Positions 29,219 through 42,951 are shown, numbered from the stretch's first letter. The stretch: DNA of 53,452 nucleotides from Saccharospirillaceae bacterium (GCA_007116635.1 SKIB01000098.1:1-53452), one strand, 5' to 3'. The notes: generated by a model from the letters alone, not told the origin. Numbers and translations are program-made.

Positions 29219-29530
29219 TTAGCTCAGGCTAATTTGCACATCTACACCAGCAGCCAAATCCAGCTTCATTAACGCGTCTACTGTTTTTTCAGTAGGCTCA
29301 ACAATGTCAAGCATGCGCTTGTGCGTACGCAGCTCGTATTGATCACGCGCCGTTTTGTTTACGTGCGGTGAAACCAATACGGTAAAACGTTCTTTGCGAG
29401 TCGGAAGAGGGATTGGACCCTTTACCTGCGCGCCAGTACGTTTTGCTGTTTCAACGATTTCCTGAGTTGACGAATCAATCAGGCGGTGATCAAACGCTTT
29501 CAAGCGAATGCGGATTTTCTGGTTCTGCAT
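29219..29530 (-). CDS. rpsJ: 30S ribosomal protein S10
   Basis: S10 of the small-subunit head; as NusE it also joins the NusB antitermination complex and binds NusG. It runs [19 protein letters not shown] to DVQISLS, with [19 protein letters not shown] three codons upstream is in frame, but ATG 29530 gives the family length of 103 aa and leaves room for the GGAG site. It opens the S10 operon. Confidence 0.98.
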   Translation of the reverse strand: MQNQKIRIRLKAFDHRLIDSSTQEIVETAKRTGAQVKGPIPLPTRKERFTVLVSPHVNKTARDQYELRTHKRMLDIVEPTEKTVDALMKLDLAAGVDVQISLS

Positions 29531-29589
29531 CTTGACCAAAACTCCAGCCTTGTTAAATAGCTATTAAACCCTCGGAATGAGGGATGCGC

Positions 29590-29618
29590 ATTGTATTGAA
29601 TAAAAAGCGTACCGTCAA
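29590..29618 (-). promoter_or_regulatory. Promoter of the S10 operon
   Basis: On the minus strand -35 TTGACG (29613-29618), 17-bp spacer, -10 TACAAT (29590-29595). The predicted transcript start is near 29583, so the leader to rpsJ is only about 50 nt, with one small hairpin CCCTC/GAGGG. A GC-rich discriminator (GCGC) fits stringent control. Confidence 0.85.
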
Positions 29619-29642
29619 CAAGACGATCATTTTTTATGCAAA

Positions 29643-29670
29643 CAAAAAAGCCCTCAGAGAGGGCTTTTTT
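29643..29670 (-). terminator. Terminator after tuf
   Basis: On the minus strand AAAAAAGCCCTC-TCTGA... pairs to GAGGGCTTTTTT, a strong GC stem with a T run, starting about 14 bp after the tuf stop. It separates the str operon from the S10 promoter. Confidence 0.9.
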
Positions 29671-29683
29671 AAGCAATCAAAGA

Positions 29684-30880
29684 TTACTCAATGATTTTGG
29701 CAACAACGCCAGCACCAACGGTACGACCACCTTCACGGATTGCGAAGCGCAGTTGGTCTTCCATCGCGATTGGGTTGATCAAAGTGGCAGTGATCTTAAC
29801 GTTATCACCTGGCATAACCATTTCAACGCCATCGGGCAGGTCACAAGCACCAGTTACATCAGTTGTACGGAAGTAGAACTGTGGACGGTAGCCGTTGAAG
29901 AAAGGAGTGTGACGACCACCCTCTTCTTTTGACAGAATGTACACCTCAGCTTCGAACTTAGTGTGCGGCTTGATTGAGCCAGGCTTGGCCATTACTTGAC
30001 CACGCTCAACGTCATCACGCTTAGTACCACGTAACAGGGCACCAACGTTCTCACCTGCACGACCTTCGTCCAGCAACTTACGGAACATTTCCACACCAGT
30101 ACAGGTAGTGGTTTGAGTTTCACGGATACCAACGATTTCTACAGAATCGCCTACTTTCAAGATACCACGCTCAACACGACCAGTTACAACAGTACCACGA
30201 CCGGAGATTGAGAATACGTCTTCTACAGGCATCAAGAAATCTTGATCAATGGCACGCTCTGGCTCAGGAATGTAAGAATCTAGAGTCTCAACCAGCTTCT
30301 TAACAGCAGTTGTACCCATTTCTTTGTCATCTTTGCCTTCAAGGGCCATCAAGGCAGAACCAATAACGATTGGCGTGTCGTCACCTGGGAAATCGTATGT
30401 GTTCAACAGATCACGTACTTCCATCTCAACCAGCTCAAGCAGCTCTTCGTCATCTACCATGTCGGCCTTGTTCAGGAACACAACAATGTAAGGTACGCCT
30501 ACTTGGCGAGACAGCAGGATGTGCTCACGAGTTTGTGGCATTGGGCCGTCAGCGGCTGAACAAACCAGAATTGCACCGTCCATCTGAGCAGCACCAGTGA
30601 TCATGTTTTTAACATAGTCAGCGTGGCCAGGGCAGTCAACGTGCGCATAGTGACGGATAGGTGAATCATACTCAACGTGAGAGGTTGAGATGGTAATACC
30701 ACGAGCACGCTCTTCTGGAGCGTTATCGATCTGGTCGAACGCGCGCTGCTCACCAGTACCCCATACGTCATAACATACGCGAGTCAGTGCAGCAGTCAGA
30801 GTGGTTTTGCCGTGGTCAACGTGACCGATAGTACCAACGTTCAAGTGTGGTTTGGTACGTTCAAAAGTAGCCTTAGCCAT
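29684..30880 (-). CDS. tuf: Elongation factor Tu
   Basis: GTPase that delivers aminoacyl-tRNA to the ribosome A site. 398 aa. G-domain motifs are GHVDHGKTT (P loop), [30 protein letters not shown] and the GSALMALEG region; domains 2 and 3 follow with [13 protein letters not shown] and [15 protein letters not shown]. It lies directly after fusA in the str operon. It is the only tuf in this window; the copy usual between tRNA-Thr and tRNA-Trp is absent. Confidence 0.99.
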   Translation of the reverse strand: MAKATFERTKPHLNVGTIGHVDHGKTTLTAALTRVCYDVWGTGEQRAFDQIDNAPEERARGITISTSHVEYDSPIRHYAHVDCPGHADYVKNMITGAAQMDGAILVCSAADGPMPQTREHILLSRQVGVPYIVVFLNKADMVDDEELLELVEMEVRDLLNTYDFPGDDTPIVIGSALMALEGKDDKEMGTTAVKKLVETLDSYIPEPERAIDQDFLMPVEDVFSISGRGTVVTGRVERGILKVGDSVEIVGIRETQTTTCTGVEMFRKLLDEGRAGENVGALLRGTKRDDVERGQVMAKPGSIKPHTKFEAEVYILSKEEGGRHTPFFNGYRPQFYFRTTDVTGACDLPDGVEMVMPGDNVKITATLINPIAMEDQLRFAIREGGRTVGAGVVAKIIE

Positions 30881-30898
30881 TATATTTCCTCTTAAAAA

Positions 30899-30910
30899 GT
30901 TAGCGCTAAC
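30899..30910 (-). other. Perfect 12-bp palindrome between fusA and tuf
   Basis: GTTAGCGCTAAC followed on the minus strand by TTTTTAAGAGG. It begins two bases after the fusA stop and could be a weak terminator or attenuator before the tuf ribosome site. Confidence 0.35.
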
Positions 30911-30912
30911 AA

Positions 30913-33000
30913 TTATGCCCTTAGCATTACCTGCTCGGCAATACTGGCAGGAGCTTCAGAATATTTCTCAAACTCCATGGAGTATGAAGCACGACCCTGA
31001 GACATGCTACGCACCGAGGTAGCGTAGCCAAACATCTCACCCAGGGGCACTTCCGAACGAATGATTTTACCCGAAGGCGAATCATCCATACCCTGAACCG
31101 TTCCGCGACGACGATTCAGGTCACCCATAACATCACCCATGTAGTCTTCAGGTGTTACCACCTCAACCCTCATTAGAGGTTCCAACAACACAGGATTACC
31201 CTTTGTGGCTAATTGCTTAACCGCCATTGCAGCAGCAATCTTAAACGCCATTTCGTTCGAGTCAACATCGTGGTACGAACCATCGTACAGAGTTGCTTTC
31301 AAACCAAGCAGTGGATAGCCAGCCAAAACACCGTTTTGAATCTGATCTTCAATGCCTTTTTGTACAGCAGGAATATAATCCTTAGGTACGGCACCACCCA
31401 CTACCTCATTGACAAAAATCAATCCATCTTCATCATGGGGTTCGAAGCGAATCTTCACATGACCATATTGTCCACGGCCACCTGATTGCTTAGCAAACTT
31501 AGAGTCCACCTCACACTTACTACGAATGCGCTCTCGGTATGCAACCTGGGGCGCACCAATGTTGGCCTCAACCTTAAATTCTCGCTTCATGCGATCAACA
31601 ATTATGTCAAGATGCAGCTCACCCATGCCAGCAATAATGGTTTGACCGGTTTCAGTATCGGTGCGAACACGGAAAGATGGGTCTTCCTGTGCAAGCTTGC
31701 TCAGTGCCATACCCATTTTTTCTTGATCCGCCTTTGAGCGCGGCTCAACGGCGACCGATATCACTGGATCTGGAAACTCCATTCGCTCCAGTACAATTGG
31801 CGAATTCTGGTTACAGAGGGTATCACCCGTGGTGGTATCCTTTAGGCCTATCAACGCGCCAATATCACCGGCTCGAAGTTCATTAAGCTCTTGTCGCTGG
31901 TTAGCATGCATTTGCACCATACGGCCAATGCGCTCGCGTTTTTGCTTTACCGAATTAAGCACCGCGTCACCTGATGCAATCACACCAGAGTAGACACGAG
32001 CAAAAGTCAGGGTACCGACAAAGGGATCGGTTGCTATTTTAAACGCCAAAGCGGCAAAGGGCTCATCATCATCAGCATGACGCTCAGACTCTTGCCCATC
32101 ATCCAGTTGACCACGAATAGCCAACACATCATCAGGAGCAGGTAAAAACTCAATAACTGCATCAAGGACTGCCTGCACACCTTTATTTTTAAAGGCTGAA
32201 CCAGCAAGCACTAGCACCAAATCATTGGCAAGGGTGCGAGAGCGCAAGCCTTGCTTGATTTCCTGCTCCGAAAGCTCTTCACCTTCAAGGTACTTATCCA
32301 TCAACTGATCATTGGCTTCAGCGGCAGCCTCAATCAGTTGTTGGCGAGCTTCTTCAGCCTCGACAGCCATATCAGCTGGGATTTCTTGATAGGCGAAGGT
32401 CGTACCCTGATCCGCCTCAGACCACATAATGGCCTTCATCTTGATCAGATCGACAACACCGACAAAATTATCTTCAGCACCAATGGGCAACTGCATGGGT
32501 ACAGCCTTGGCACCTAAACGGGTGCGTAATTGCTGTACGACCATGGAAAAATCGGCGCCGGTACGGTCCATTTTATTGACGAAAACCATACGCGGCACAT
32601 GGTACTTGTTAGCTTGGCGCCAAACGGTCTCAGTCTGAGGCTGAACACCGGATGATGCGCAAAGCACCACAACAGTACCATCCAGAACACGTAAGGAACG
32701 CTCTACCTCAATGGTAAAGTCTACGTGCCCCGGAGTATCAATGAGATTAATGCGATGCTCGTCAAACTGCCCTGCCATGCCCTTCCAGAAACAGGTAACA
32801 GCAGCAGAAGTAATGGTAATACCACGTTCTTGCTCTTGCTCCATCCAGTCAGTGGTGGCCGCACCGTCATGCACCTCACCCAACTTATGCGACAGACCAG
32901 TATAGAACAACACCCGTTCAGTGGTGGTGGTCTTACCAGCGTCTACGTGGGCACAGATGCCAATATTACGATAACGATTAATGGGTGTCTTACGAGCCAC
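30913..33000 (-). CDS. fusA: Elongation factor G
   Basis: Translocation GTPase of the ribosome, also acting with RRF in recycling. 695 aa. Domain I has [40 protein letters not shown] and [12 protein letters not shown]; later domains show [18 protein letters not shown] and the C-terminal [19 protein letters not shown]. It lies between rpsG and tuf, the normal str order. Confidence 0.99.
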   Translation of the reverse strand: MARKTPINRYRNIGICAHVDAGKTTTTERVLFYTGLSHKLGEVHDGAATTDWMEQEQERGITITSAAVTCFWKGMAGQFDEHRINLIDTPGHVDFTIEVERSLRVLDGTVVVLCASSGVQPQTETVWRQANKYHVPRMVFVNKMDRTGADFSMVVQQLRTRLGAKAVPMQLPIGAEDNFVGVVDLIKMKAIMWSEADQGTTFAYQEIPADMAVEAEEARQQLIEAAAEANDQLMDKYLEGEELSEQEIKQGLRSRTLANDLVLVLAGSAFKNKGVQAVLDAVIEFLPAPDDVLAIRGQLDDGQESERHADDDEPFAALAFKIATDPFVGTLTFARVYSGVIASGDAVLNSVKQKRERIGRMVQMHANQRQELNELRAGDIGALIGLKDTTTGDTLCNQNSPIVLERMEFPDPVISVAVEPRSKADQEKMGMALSKLAQEDPSFRVRTDTETGQTIIAGMGELHLDIIVDRMKREFKVEANIGAPQVAYRERIRSKCEVDSKFAKQSGGRGQYGHVKIRFEPHDEDGLIFVNEVVGGAVPKDYIPAVQKGIEDQIQNGVLAGYPLLGLKATLYDGSYHDVDSNEMAFKIAAAMAVKQLATKGNPVLLEPLMRVEVVTPEDYMGDVMGDLNRRRGTVQGMDDSPSGKIIRSEVPLGEMFGYATSVRSMSQGRASYSMEFEKYSEAPASIAEQVMLRA

Positions 33001-33017
33001 AAATAAATCCCCTTAAA

Positions 33018-33488
33018 TTAGAAGCGGTAGTGAGAGAAAGCTCTGTTAGCTTCAGCCATACGGTGTACGTCTTCACGCTTCTTGATTGCAGAGCCCTTTC
33101 CTTCGACTGCATCATTTAGTTCACCAGCCAAACGCAAGTACATGGACTTTTCACCACGCTTACGAGCTGCATCAACCAACCAACGCATTGCCAAGGCTTC
33201 ACGACGGGCCGGACGAACTTCACAAGGAACTTGGTACGTAGCACCACCCACACGACGGGCTTTTACTTCCACGGTCGGGGCAATGGCTTCTAAGGCATTT
33301 TCAAAAGCTTCCACTGGGTCTTTTCCAGTGCGCTCTTGAACTTTATCTAGTGCACCGTAAACGATTTTTTCGGCTACGGATTTTTTACCATCAACCATCA
33401 GGTGGTTGATGAATTTGGTCAAACGTTGACTTCCAAATTTAGGATCTGGTAGTACTTCACGTTTAGCGACAACTCTACGTCTTGGCAT
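33018..33488 (-). CDS. rpsG: 30S ribosomal protein S7
   Basis: S7 nucleates the 3' domain of 16S rRNA and in E. coli represses the str operon. It starts [20 protein letters not shown], with [20 protein letters not shown]-type core. 156 aa, the common bacterial length. Confidence 0.99.
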   Translation of the reverse strand: MPRRRVVAKREVLPDPKFGSQRLTKFINHLMVDGKKSVAEKIVYGALDKVQERTGKDPVEAFENALEAIAPTVEVKARRVGGATYQVPCEVRPARREALAMRWLVDAARKRGEKSMYLRLAGELNDAVEGKGSAIKKREDVHRMAEANRAFSHYRF

Positions 33489-33563
33489 TATTAAGCCCTC
33501 TTATCCTTCAGGTTACCCCGAAACTATTACAAATTATGTTCGGCCTTACTGGCGCTCAAGAGC

Positions 33564-34035
<472 letters not shown>

Positions 34036-34049
34036 GCTTTTATCAGCAA

Positions 34050-37000
34050 TTACTTGTTCAAAGCTTCACTTAAAGCAGCAGCCACATCACTGGCAGACAT
34101 GCCAGAACCGGGTTTACCACGGTTCATACGGCGGCGCTTACGTTCATTGTGATAGGCCAAACCAGTACCGGCTGGCACCAGACGACCTACTACGACATTT
34201 TCTTTCAGACCACGAAGGTAATCTCGCTTGCCTGTTACTGCACCCTCGGTCAAAACTCGAGTTGTCTCTTGGAAAGAAGCTGCAGAAATAAAGGATTCAG
34301 TGGCCAGTGATGCCTTGGTAATACCCAACAACATTCGCTCAAAACGGGCAGGCATTTTGCCAGCGGATTCAGCTTCTTTATTGGCTTCAACCACGGCTTG
34401 ATACTCAGCCTGTTCACCAGGAATGAAATCAGTATCGCCACCATCCAAAATATCTACTTTACGCAGCATCTGACGCACGATGACTTCAATGTGTTTATCG
34501 TTAATGGTTACACCCTGTAAGCGATAAACTTCTTGAATTTCATCAGTGATGTAGTTGGCCAAGGCTTCAAGGCCACGAACACGCAAAATATCATGCGGGT
34601 TCATAGGACCATCCGAAATCACTTCACCCTTTTCAACCACCTCACCTTCAAACACGTTCAGTTGACGCCATTTTGGAATCAGCTCTTCGTAGACTTGACC
34701 ACCATCCACAGGAGTGATGGTTAAGCGCTTCTTGCCCTTGGTTTCTTTACCAAAGCTTACCTGACCGGCCACTTCGGCAAGAATTGCAGACTCTTTTGGC
34801 TTACGGGCTTCAAATAAATCAGCCACTCGTGGCAGACCACCGGTAATGTCCTTGTTACCCGAGCTTTCCTGCGGAATACGAGCGATGACATCACCAACCT
34901 TAACTTCAGCGCCGTCTTTGAGGTTAAGCAGTGCGCCATCTGGCAGCATGTACTGTAACACCTGATCGGTAGTACCAATGGTCAGTTCTTTACCCTGCTC
35001 ATCAACCAATCGTACAGCTGGCTTAAGTTCTTTACCTGCAGTGTTACGGTCTTTACTAGGAATAACCTCAATGGTGCTCATCCCCGTTAATTCATCAATC
35101 TTACGATTGGTGGTTACGCCCTCATCCATGCTGAAGAACTGCACAAAGCCCTGCTTTTCAGCAATGATTGGGTGGGTGTGTGGGTCCCACTTAGCGACGA
35201 TCTGGCCAGCATCCACTGGATCACCGTCTTTAACGGTTAGGTTAGCACCGTAAGGCAGTTTATAGCGCTCGCGCTCACGACCTTGATCATCAACCACGGC
35301 CAGAACACTGGAACGTGAAACGGTCACTAGATCGCCTGTGGCCTCACGCTCTACCGTCTTCATGTTGTGGAAACGCACCGTACCACGAGCCTTGACCTGA
35401 ACATTATCAATGGCGGAGGAGCTAGAAGCAGCACCACCAATGTGGAAGGTACGCATGGTCAACTGAGTACCTGGCTCACCGATAGACTGTGCAGCGATGA
35501 TACCCACGGCCTCACCGATATTGGCCTGATGGCCACGTGACAGGTCGCGACCATAGCACTTGGCACAAATACCATGGCGTGTCTCACAGGTAATGGCACT
35601 GCGTACAGTCACTTCGTCAACACCTGAGTTTTCAATGTCGGTAACTATCTTCTCATCCAGCATGGTGCCAGCAGGATACAGGGTCTGTTGTGACACTGGG
35701 TGTACAATGTCAACAGCAGCAACCCGACCAAGAATTTGCTTGGCTAGGGAGACTACAATATCACCGCCATCAATAACTGGACGCATGATCAAACCGGCTT
35801 CGGTGCCACAATCCTGCTCAGTGACCACTAGGTCTTGCGCTACGTCGACCAAACGACGGGTTAGATAACCCGAGTTAGCGGTTTTCAACGCCGTATCAGC
35901 CAAACCTTTACGCGCGCCGTGAGTTGAAATGAAGTATTCACCCACCGACAGACCTTCACGGAAGTTTGCCTTAATGGGGTTCTCAATGATCGAACCGTCA
36001 GGCTTGGCCATCAAACCACGCATACCGGCCAACTGACGAATCTGCGCCGCACTACCACGAGCGCCAGAATCGGCATACATGTAAACCGAGTTAAAAGATG
36101 TCTGAGTGGTTTGCTCACCCTTGGCATCCACCACTGGCTCTTTACTAATCCCGTCCATCATGGCGCGAGAAATGCGCTCATTGGCACGCGACCAGATATC
36201 GATAACCTTATTGTACTTCTCGCCCTGAGTTACCAGACCAGAAGCAAACTGCTCCTCAATCTCCTGCACTTCCCCTTCGGCGGCATCAAGAACTTGCTGC
36301 TTTTCAACAGGGATGGCAAAGTCATTAACACCAATGGAGGAACCAGACTGTGTAGCATAGCGGAAGCCCATGTACATGATCTGATCGGCAAAAACCACGG
36401 TGTCTTTCAGACCCACACTGTGGTAGCAAACATCCAGTAACTTGGAGATGGTCTTCTTAGTCATCACCTGGTTAACCAGGTCAAATGGCATGCCCTTAGG
36501 ACAGATATTAAACAGCAGGATACGACCAACAGTAGTGTCTACTCGTCGAGTATTGGACTGCCATTCACCATTATCGTCCAGCAAATGCTCAGTAACCCGA
36601 ACTTTGATACGAGCCTGCAGTTGTAGCTTTTTAGCGCCAAAAGCTCGAGTGACCTCAGCTACATCAGCAAAGACCATATCCTCACCTGCCGCATTCACCC
36701 GCTCTCGAGTCAGCCAATACAGACCCAAAACAACGTCCTGCGAAGGTACGATAATGGGCTCACCATTGGCTGGAGCCAGGATGTTGTTGGTCGACATCAT
36801 CAAGGCCCGAGCTTCCAGCTGGGCTTCAATGGTCAAAGGAATGTGTACCGCCATCTGGTCGCCGTCAAAGTCGGCGTTAAAGGCAGCACAGACCAGAGGG
36901 TGCAACTGGATGGCCTTACCTTCAATCAGGGTCGGTTCAAAGGCTTGAATACCCAAACGGTGCAGTGTGGGTGCGCGGTTGAGCATCACCGGATGCTCGC

Positions 37001-38249
37001 GAATCACTTCGTCAAGGATATCCCAAACCACGGCTTCTTCACGCTCAACCATCTTCTTGGCAGCCTTGATGGTGGTGGCCAGACCACGGCGCTCAAGCTT
37101 GCTGTAGATGAAGGGCTTAAATAGCTCTAGCGCCATTTTCTTAGGCAGACCACACTGGTGCAGACGCAGGGTTGGGCCTACCACGATCACCGAACGACCA
37201 GAGTAATCAACACGCTTACCTAGCAAGTTTTGGCGGAAACGACCTTGCTTACCCTTGATCATATCGGCCAAGGATTTCAGCGGACGGCGATTAGAGCCGG
37301 TGATGGCACGGCCACGACGGCCGTTATCCAGCAAAGCATCTACCGATTCTTGCAGCATACGCTTTTCGTTACGGACAATGATGTCTGGTGCCGAAAGCTC
37401 CAACAAGCGCTTCAAACGGTTGTTACGGTTAATCACGCGACGATATAGGTCGTTCAAATCCGAAGTAGCAAAGCGACCACCGTCCAGCGGCACCAGAGGA
37501 CGCAAATCAGGTGGCAATACCGGCAGCACCGTCATGATCATCCACTCAGGCTTACCACCAGAACGCAAAAAGGCCTCTAATAGCTTCAAGCGCTTAGACA
37601 GCTTCTTGAGCTTGGTTTCACTGTTAGTGGTTGGAATTTCTTCGCGAATCATCGCGACTTCTTCTTCCAGATCCAAATCTTCGAGCAAACGCTTGACGGC
37701 TTCGGCACCCATTAGGGCTTCAAATTCGTCACCAAACTCTTCAATGGCATCATAGTATTCTTCGTCGTTAAGCAGTTGACCACGCTCAAGGCTGGTCATG
37801 CCCGGCTCAACCACCACAAAGCTTTCGTAATAAAGAATACGCTCGATATCACGCAGCGTCATGTCCATGACCAAACCAATACGGCTTGGAAGTGACTTTA
37901 AAAACCAAATATGGGCTACTGGTGCCGCTAGTTCGATGTGGCCCATGCGCTCTCGACGCACTTTGGACTGGGTCACTTCGACACCGCATTTTTCACAGAT
38001 CACACCACGGTGCTTTAAACGCTTGTACTTGCCGCACAGGCACTCGTAATCCTTGATGGGGCCAAAGATACGGGCACAAAATAGGCCGTCGCGCTCTGGC
38101 TTAAAGGTACGGTAGTTGATGGTTTCCGGCTTTTTCACTTCACCGTAGGACCATGAACGGATCATCTCTGGTGAAGCCAAACCAATACGAATGGCGTCAA
38201 ATTCTTCCGCGTTGCTCTGTTGTCTTAACAGACCTACCAGATCTTTCAT
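34050..38249 (-). CDS. rpoC: RNA polymerase beta' subunit
   Basis: Largest catalytic subunit of RNA polymerase. 1399 aa (E. coli 1407). It has the N-terminal zinc site [19 protein letters not shown], clamp and lid regions, the Mg-binding [12 protein letters not shown], the second zinc site with [13 protein letters not shown], and the trigger loop/bridge helix around [11 protein letters not shown]. The end has [20 protein letters not shown]. It follows rpoB by 49 bp. Confidence 0.99.
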   Translation of the reverse strand: MKDLVGLLRQQSNAEEFDAIRIGLASPEMIRSWSYGEVKKPETINYRTFKPERDGLFCARIFGPIKDYECLCGKYKRLKHRGVICEKCGVEVTQSKVRRERMGHIELAAPVAHIWFLKSLPSRIGLVMDMTLRDIERILYYESFVVVEPGMTSLERGQLLNDEEYYDAIEEFGDEFEALMGAEAVKRLLEDLDLEEEVAMIREEIPTTNSETKLKKLSKRLKLLEAFLRSGGKPEWMIMTVLPVLPPDLRPLVPLDGGRFATSDLNDLYRRVINRNNRLKRLLELSAPDIIVRNEKRMLQESVDALLDNGRRGRAITGSNRRPLKSLADMIKGKQGRFRQNLLGKRVDYSGRSVIVVGPTLRLHQCGLPKKMALELFKPFIYSKLERRGLATTIKAAKKMVEREEAVVWDILDEVIREHPVMLNRAPTLHRLGIQAFEPTLIEGKAIQLHPLVCAAFNADFDGDQMAVHIPLTIEAQLEARALMMSTNNILAPANGEPIIVPSQDVVLGLYWLTRERVNAAGEDMVFADVAEVTRAFGAKKLQLQARIKVRVTEHLLDDNGEWQSNTRRVDTTVGRILLFNICPKGMPFDLVNQVMTKKTISKLLDVCYHSVGLKDTVVFADQIMYMGFRYATQSGSSIGVNDFAIPVEKQQVLDAAEGEVQEIEEQFASGLVTQGEKYNKVIDIWSRANERISRAMMDGISKEPVVDAKGEQTTQTSFNSVYMYADSGARGSAAQIRQLAGMRGLMAKPDGSIIENPIKANFREGLSVGEYFISTHGARKGLADTALKTANSGYLTRRLVDVAQDLVVTEQDCGTEAGLIMRPVIDGGDIVVSLAKQILGRVAAVDIVHPVSQQTLYPAGTMLDEKIVTDIENSGVDEVTVRSAITCETRHGICAKCYGRDLSRGHQANIGEAVGIIAAQSIGEPGTQLTMRTFHIGGAASSSSAIDNVQVKARGTVRFHNMKTVEREATGDLVTVSRSSVLAVVDDQGRERERYKLPYGANLTVKDGDPVDAGQIVAKWDPHTHPIIAEKQGFVQFFSMDEGVTTNRKIDELTGMSTIEVIPSKDRNTAGKELKPAVRLVDEQGKELTIGTTDQVLQYMLPDGALLNLKDGAEVKVGDVIARIPQESSGNKDITGGLPRVADLFEARKPKESAILAEVAGQVSFGKETKGKKRLTITPVDGGQVYEELIPKWRQLNVFEGEVVEKGEVISDGPMNPHDILRVRGLEALANYITDEIQEVYRLQGVTINDKHIEVIVRQMLRKVDILDGGDTDFIPGEQAEYQAVVEANKEAESAGKMPARFERMLLGITKASLATESFISAASFQETTRVLTEGAVTGKRDYLRGLKENVVVGRLVPAGTGLAYHNERKRRRMNRGKPGSGMSASDVAAALSEALNK

Positions 38250-38266
38250 GCTTGTTCTCCAAGATG

Positions 38267-38288
38267 AGCCCGGCCTTTAGACCGGGCT
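38267..38288 (-). other. rpoB-rpoC intercistronic hairpin
   Basis: AGCCCGG and CCGGGCT form a 7-bp stem with an 8-nt loop in the 49-bp gap between the two genes. There is no T tract, so I read it as an mRNA processing or stability element. Confidence 0.5.
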
Positions 38289-38298
38289 GCTGCCATTA

Positions 38299-41200
38299 TT
38301 ACTGATCGTTTTCCAGTTCGATGTCGATACCCAGCGAGCGAATTTCCTTCACCAAAACGTTGAAGGATTCTGGCATGCCAGGCTCCATGCGATGGTCACC
38401 ATCAACAATACTCTTATACATTTTGCTCCGGCCGTTAACGTCATCCGACTTCACGGTAAGCATTTCTTGCAAGGTGTAAGCAGCACCGTATGCTTCCAGT
38501 GCCCAAACCTCCATCTCACCGAAACGCTGGCCACCGAACTGAGCTTTACCGCCCAGAGGTTGTTGCGTTACCAGGCTGTATGAACCAGTGGAACGAGCAT
38601 GCATCTTATCGTCGACCAAGTGATTCAACTTTAGCATGTACATATAGCCAACAGTGGTTGGGCGGTCGAATGGCTCGCCAGTTCGACCATCCCACAACTG
38701 CACCTGGCCAGACTCTGGCAGATCAGCCAGTTTGAGCAATTCTTTGACTTCGTACTCTTTAGCGCCGTCAAACACAGGAGTAGAGACCGGCAGGCCCTTA
38801 CGAAGGTTTTGGCACAGAGTACGAACTTCATCGTCGGCTAGAGCAGCGATTTCTTCTTTGTTCTTACTGCTACCAGTGTGGTTATACACACGATCCAAGA
38901 AGTCACGCATTTCATGAACTTCGCGTTGCTCTTGCATCATGCGATTGATTTTCTTACCGATGCCCATGGCAGCAGCACCCAGGTGAGTTTCCAATACCTG
39001 ACCAACGTTCATCCGCGATGGCACACCCAGTGGGTTTAAGCACACATCAACCGGTTCTCCATGCTGATCATAGGGCATGTCCTCGACTGGCACGATCATC
39101 GAGATCACACCCTTGTTACCGTGTCGACCAGCCATCTTATCACCTGGTTGGATCTTACGCTTAACAGCTACATAGACCTTAACCATTTTCAGAATGCCTG
39201 GGGCTAGGTCGTCGCCAGTGCCCAGCTTGCCCTTTTTGTCGTCAAAACGAGTTTGATGCAGCGCACGAACTTCGTCTAACTGGTCTTGGCTTCGCTCCAG
39301 CAATTCAGCAAGTGATTCATCCTGCATACGCAGTTTAAACCAGCGGTCACGCTCGAGATTGGCCAAGAATTCAGTTGTCAGACGATCACCTTTCTTCAGG
39401 TCAAGACCGCCAACCACTTCTTGATTCAGCAAAGCTTTTTGCAAACGATCGAAGATAGCGTCTTCAATGATGCGATATTCAATGTGCAAGTCTTCACGGA
39501 ACTTGTCCAACTCAGCTTTTTCAATGGCTTTGGCTCGTGGATCTTTCTCCACGCCGTCCCGAGTGAACACCTGAACGTCGATCACCGTACCACGCACACC
39601 CCCCTTGATACGCAAGGAGCTGTCTTTGACGTCTGATGCTTTTTCGCCAAAGATGGCGCGCAGGAGCTTCTCTTCTGGAGTTAACTGAGTTTCGCTCTTA
39701 GGCGTTACCTTGCCCACCAGAATATCACCTGGGCCAACTTCGGCACCAATGTAAACAATGCCTGACTCATCCAATTTGGACAGTGCTGCTTCACCCACAT
39801 TAGGAATGTCCGCGGTGATTTCTTCAGCACCCAGCTTGGTGTCACGCGCAATACAGCTTAATTCTTGAATGTGAATGCTGGTAAAGCGATCTTCTTGCAC
39901 CACACGCTCAGACACCAGAATGGAGTCCTCAAAGTTATAACCATTCCAGGGCATAAAGGCGATACGCATGTTCTGGCCCAATGCCAATTCACCAATATCA
40001 ACGGATGGACCATCGGCGAGAATGTCACCTCTAGCCACAAAATCGCCAGCCTTAACACTGGCCTTTTGATTCATGCAGGTGTTTTGGTTAGAGCGGGTAT
40101 ATTTACGCAAGTTATAGATATCGACACCGGCATCACTGTCGGTTACTTCGTCTTCGCTGGCACGGATAACGATGCGCGAGCTATCAACACTATCGACAAT
40201 ACCGCCACGCAGGGCCACCACACAGACACCAGAATCACGAGCTACAGCACGCTCCATCCCAGTACCCACTACCGGCTTCTCAGCATTCAGAGTTGGAACA
40301 GCCTGACGTTGCATGTTCGAACCCATAAGAGCACGGTTAGCATCATCGTGCTCAAGGAAAGGAATCAAGGATGCTGCCACAGATACAACTTGGCGAGGCG
40401 AAACGTCCATATATTGAACCTTTTCGCGTGGTGCCAGAGTAAATTCGCCCTGATCTCGTACCTGAACGAAATCTTCAGCAATCATAACCTGTTCATTGAT
40501 CTCGATGTTCGCCTGGGCGATGACGTAGTTGATTTCATCAATGGCCGACAGGAATTCAATTTGATCCGTTACCTTACCTTCAACCACCTTGCGGTATGGG
40601 GTTTCAAGGAAGCCATAGGAGTTGGTGCGGGCAAAGGTCGCCAAGGAGTTGATCAAACCAATGTTCGGACCTTCAGGGGTTTCAATAGGGCAAACCCGAC
40701 CATAATGAGTAGGGTGTACGTCTCTCACTTCAAAGCCAGCACGCTCACGGGTTAGGCCACCAGGGCCAAGGGCCGATACGCGGCGCTTGTGAGTAACTTC
40801 AGATAACGGGTTATTCTGATCCATGAACTGGGATAACTGGCTCGAACCAAAGAACTCTTTGATCGCTGCCGCTACAGGCTTAGCATTGATCAGATCCTGT
40901 GGCATCAAGCCTTCACTTTCCGCCATCGACAGGCGTTCACGCACGGCTCGCTCAACACGAACCAGACCCACACGGAATTGGTTTTCGGTCATTTCACCAA
41001 CCGAGCGAATGCGGCGGTTCCCCAAATGGTCAATGTCATCAACCACACCATAGCCATTCTTAATGGCCACCAATGTTTTGAGCACATCAAGGATGTCATC
41101 CTTGCTAAGAATACCGCTACCCTTTTCTTCCTCACGGCCTAGGCGACGATTAAACTTCATGCGACCTACGCCAGAGAGGTCATAACGTTCTTCACTGAAG

Positions 41201-42381
41201 AACAGGTTTTGGAATAGGGTTTCTGCTGCGTCGGCTGTTGGTGGTTCACCAGGGCGCATCATACGGTAGATCTCTACCAAGGCCTGCATACGTGTACTGG
41301 TTGGATCAAGTTTAAGCGTATCTGAGATAAAGGGACCACAATCCAGTTCGTTAGTGTAGATGATTTCAAAGTCACTAACCTGGTGCTTTTCAAGCAAAAC
41401 TAAAATCTCGTCATTGATTTCAGTATTACAGCAGATCACTACTTCGCCTGTTTCTTGATCAACTATGTCTTTGGCCAACCTTCGTCCGTGCAGGTATTCA
41501 GCAGAAACGGTTACAAACTCAAGACCGGCTTTTACCATCTGCTTAACATGACGTGCAGTGATTCGCTTGCCTGTTTCAACCAAGAGGTTACCCTGTTGAT
41601 CAAAGATATCAAACTGGGCCGTTTCCCCCTGCAAGCGCTTAGGCACCAGCTGCATCTGGTAGCCTTGTTCGCTACGGCTTAACTTGGTGAATTCATAAAA
41701 TTCAGCCAAAATCTGTTCATTAGTATAATTGAGCGCATGCAACAGGATGCTTGCAGGAAGCTTGCGACGACGATCAATACGAACGAATACCGCATCTTTA
41801 GGGTCAAACTCAAAGTCCAACCATGAGCCGCGATAAGGAATAATACGGGCTGCATAAAGTAGCTTACCGGAACTATGGGTTTTACCCTTGTCGTGATCGA
41901 AAAACACGCCCGGCGAGCGATGCAACTGCGACACAATAACTCGCTCAGTGCCGTTAACAACGAAAGTACCATTTTCGGTCATCAATGGGATCTCACCCAT
42001 GAATACTTCTTGTTCTTTGATGTCTTTAATGGCTTTGGCAGTACTTTCTTTGTCGTAAATGATCAAGCGTACTTTGACGCGTAAAGGCGCAGAATAGGTA
42101 ACGCCTCTTTGTTGACACTCTTTAACATCAAAAACAGGCTGGCCAATACGGTAGCTAACATACTCAAGGGCTGCATTGCCTGAATAGCTAACTATTGGAA
42201 AAACTGATTTAAAAGCAGCATGCAAACCTAGGTCCTGGCGTTGCCCGGGGTCCATTTCTGCTTGCAAGAATTCTCGATAGGAATCCAATTGGATTGCCAA
42301 CAAATAGGGCAATTCCATTACGGGTGGCAACTTGCCAAAATCCTTACGGATGCGTTTTCTCTCAGTATACGAGTAAGCCAT
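38299..42381 (-). CDS. rpoB: RNA polymerase beta subunit
   Basis: Catalytic beta subunit and rifampicin target. The start at 42381 ([22 protein letters not shown] ribosome site) matches the family; the frame is open 16 codons further. 1360 aa (E. coli 1342). The rifampicin region is wild type: [32 protein letters not shown]. Other landmarks are [30 protein letters not shown] and [19 protein letters not shown]. It follows rplL across an attenuator. Confidence 0.99.
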   Translation of the reverse strand: MAYSYTERKRIRKDFGKLPPVMELPYLLAIQLDSYREFLQAEMDPGQRQDLGLHAAFKSVFPIVSYSGNAALEYVSYRIGQPVFDVKECQQRGVTYSAPLRVKVRLIIYDKESTAKAIKDIKEQEVFMGEIPLMTENGTFVVNGTERVIVSQLHRSPGVFFDHDKGKTHSSGKLLYAARIIPYRGSWLDFEFDPKDAVFVRIDRRRKLPASILLHALNYTNEQILAEFYEFTKLSRSEQGYQMQLVPKRLQGETAQFDIFDQQGNLLVETGKRITARHVKQMVKAGLEFVTVSAEYLHGRRLAKDIVDQETGEVVICCNTEINDEILVLLEKHQVSDFEIIYTNELDCGPFISDTLKLDPTSTRMQALVEIYRMMRPGEPPTADAAETLFQNLFFSEERYDLSGVGRMKFNRRLGREEEKGSGILSKDDILDVLKTLVAIKNGYGVVDDIDHLGNRRIRSVGEMTENQFRVGLVRVERAVRERLSMAESEGLMPQDLINAKPVAAAIKEFFGSSQLSQFMDQNNPLSEVTHKRRVSALGPGGLTRERAGFEVRDVHPTHYGRVCPIETPEGPNIGLINSLATFARTNSYGFLETPYRKVVEGKVTDQIEFLSAIDEINYVIAQANIEINEQVMIAEDFVQVRDQGEFTLAPREKVQYMDVSPRQVVSVAASLIPFLEHDDANRALMGSNMQRQAVPTLNAEKPVVGTGMERAVARDSGVCVVALRGGIVDSVDSSRIVIRASEDEVTDSDAGVDIYNLRKYTRSNQNTCMNQKASVKAGDFVARGDILADGPSVDIGELALGQNMRIAFMPWNGYNFEDSILVSERVVQEDRFTSIHIQELSCIARDTKLGAEEITADIPNVGEAALSKLDESGIVYIGAEVGPGDILVGKVTPKSETQLTPEEKLLRAIFGEKASDVKDSSLRIKGGVRGTVIDVQVFTRDGVEKDPRAKAIEKAELDKFREDLHIEYRIIEDAIFDRLQKALLNQEVVGGLDLKKGDRLTTEFLANLERDRWFKLRMQDESLAELLERSQDQLDEVRALHQTRFDDKKGKLGTGDDLAPGILKMVKVYVAVKRKIQPGDKMAGRHGNKGVISMIVPVEDMPYDQHGEPVDVCLNPLGVPSRMNVGQVLETHLGAAAMGIGKKINRMMQEQREVHEMRDFLDRVYNHTGSSKNKEEIAALADDEVRTLCQNLRKGLPVSTPVFDGAKEYEVKELLKLADLPESGQVQLWDGRTGEPFDRPTTVGYMYMLKLNHLVDDKMHARSTGSYSLVTQQPLGGKAQFGGQRFGEMEVWALEAYGAAYTLQEMLTVKSDDVNGRSKMYKSIVDGDHRMEPGMPESFNVLVKEIRSLGIDIELENDQ

Positions 42382-42467
42382 CAGCATTCCCCAGCTCAGT
42401 GTCTGTTGTGGGCACAGGTCCCAATTCAACCAAGGTCATTGACCTTCCGTAGGTTTTACCCAAACGG

Positions 42468-42498
42468 AAAAAGGCTGAAGGTGCAAACACCTTCAGCC
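42468..42498 (-). terminator. rplL-rpoB attenuator
   Basis: On the minus strand an 11-bp perfect stem GGCTGAAGGTG/CACCTTCAGCC with a 4-nt loop is followed by five T. Its position matches the partial terminator of E. coli that sets the ratio of L7/L12 to beta transcription. A second small hairpin AAGGTC/GACCTT lies at 42432-42446. Confidence 0.9.
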
Positions 42499-42541
42499 AA
42501 GTTAGGTTAGCCGCAATTAGCGACAACCTCCAGCATAGAAC

Positions 42542-42916
42542 TTACTTCAGTTCCACAGAAGCGCCGGCTTCTTCCAGCTTCTTCTTGATCTCTTCAGCTT
42601 CAGCCTTGTCTATGCCTTCTTTCAAGGTAGAAGGTGCGCTATCAACGGCTTCTTTAGCTTCTTTCAAGCCAAGGCCAGTGATTTCACGAACAGCTTTAAT
42701 TACGTTAACTTTCTTTTCGCCAGCTGACTTAAGAACAACGTCAAACTCTGTTTGCTCAGCAGCAGCAGCGCCACCGTCAGCAGGAGCAGCAGCAACAGCC
42801 ACAGCAGCCTGAGCTGAAACACCAAATTTTTCTTCCATTGCTTCAACAAGCTCAACAACTTGCATTACAGACATTTCAGCAATAGCGTTCAAGATATCGT
42901 CTTTGGACAGTGCCAT
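42542..42916 (-). CDS. rplL: 50S ribosomal protein L7/L12
   Basis: Stalk protein that recruits translation factors. N-terminal dimer domain ([20 protein letters not shown]), an Ala-rich hinge (about 37-53), and C-terminal factor-binding domain with [20 protein letters not shown]. 124 aa (E. coli 121). Confidence 0.99.
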   Translation of the reverse strand: MALSKDDILNAIAEMSVMQVVELVEAMEEKFGVSAQAAVAVAAAPADGGAAAAEQTEFDVVLKSAGEKKVNVIKAVREITGLGLKEAKEAVDSAPSTLKEGIDKAEAEEIKKKLEEAGASVELK

Positions 42917-42951
42917 GATTCAAATCTCCAAAAGTATAAATGATGGGCTGC

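Noticed and set aside
39865-40755. Open frame of 296 codons antisense to rpoB
   Set aside because: Lies wholly within the conserved rpoB coding region and has no family resemblance.
38299-42381. Possible resistance changes in rpoB, rpsL and rplV
   Set aside because: The rifampicin region, the S12 lysine segments and the L22 hairpin all read as wild type.
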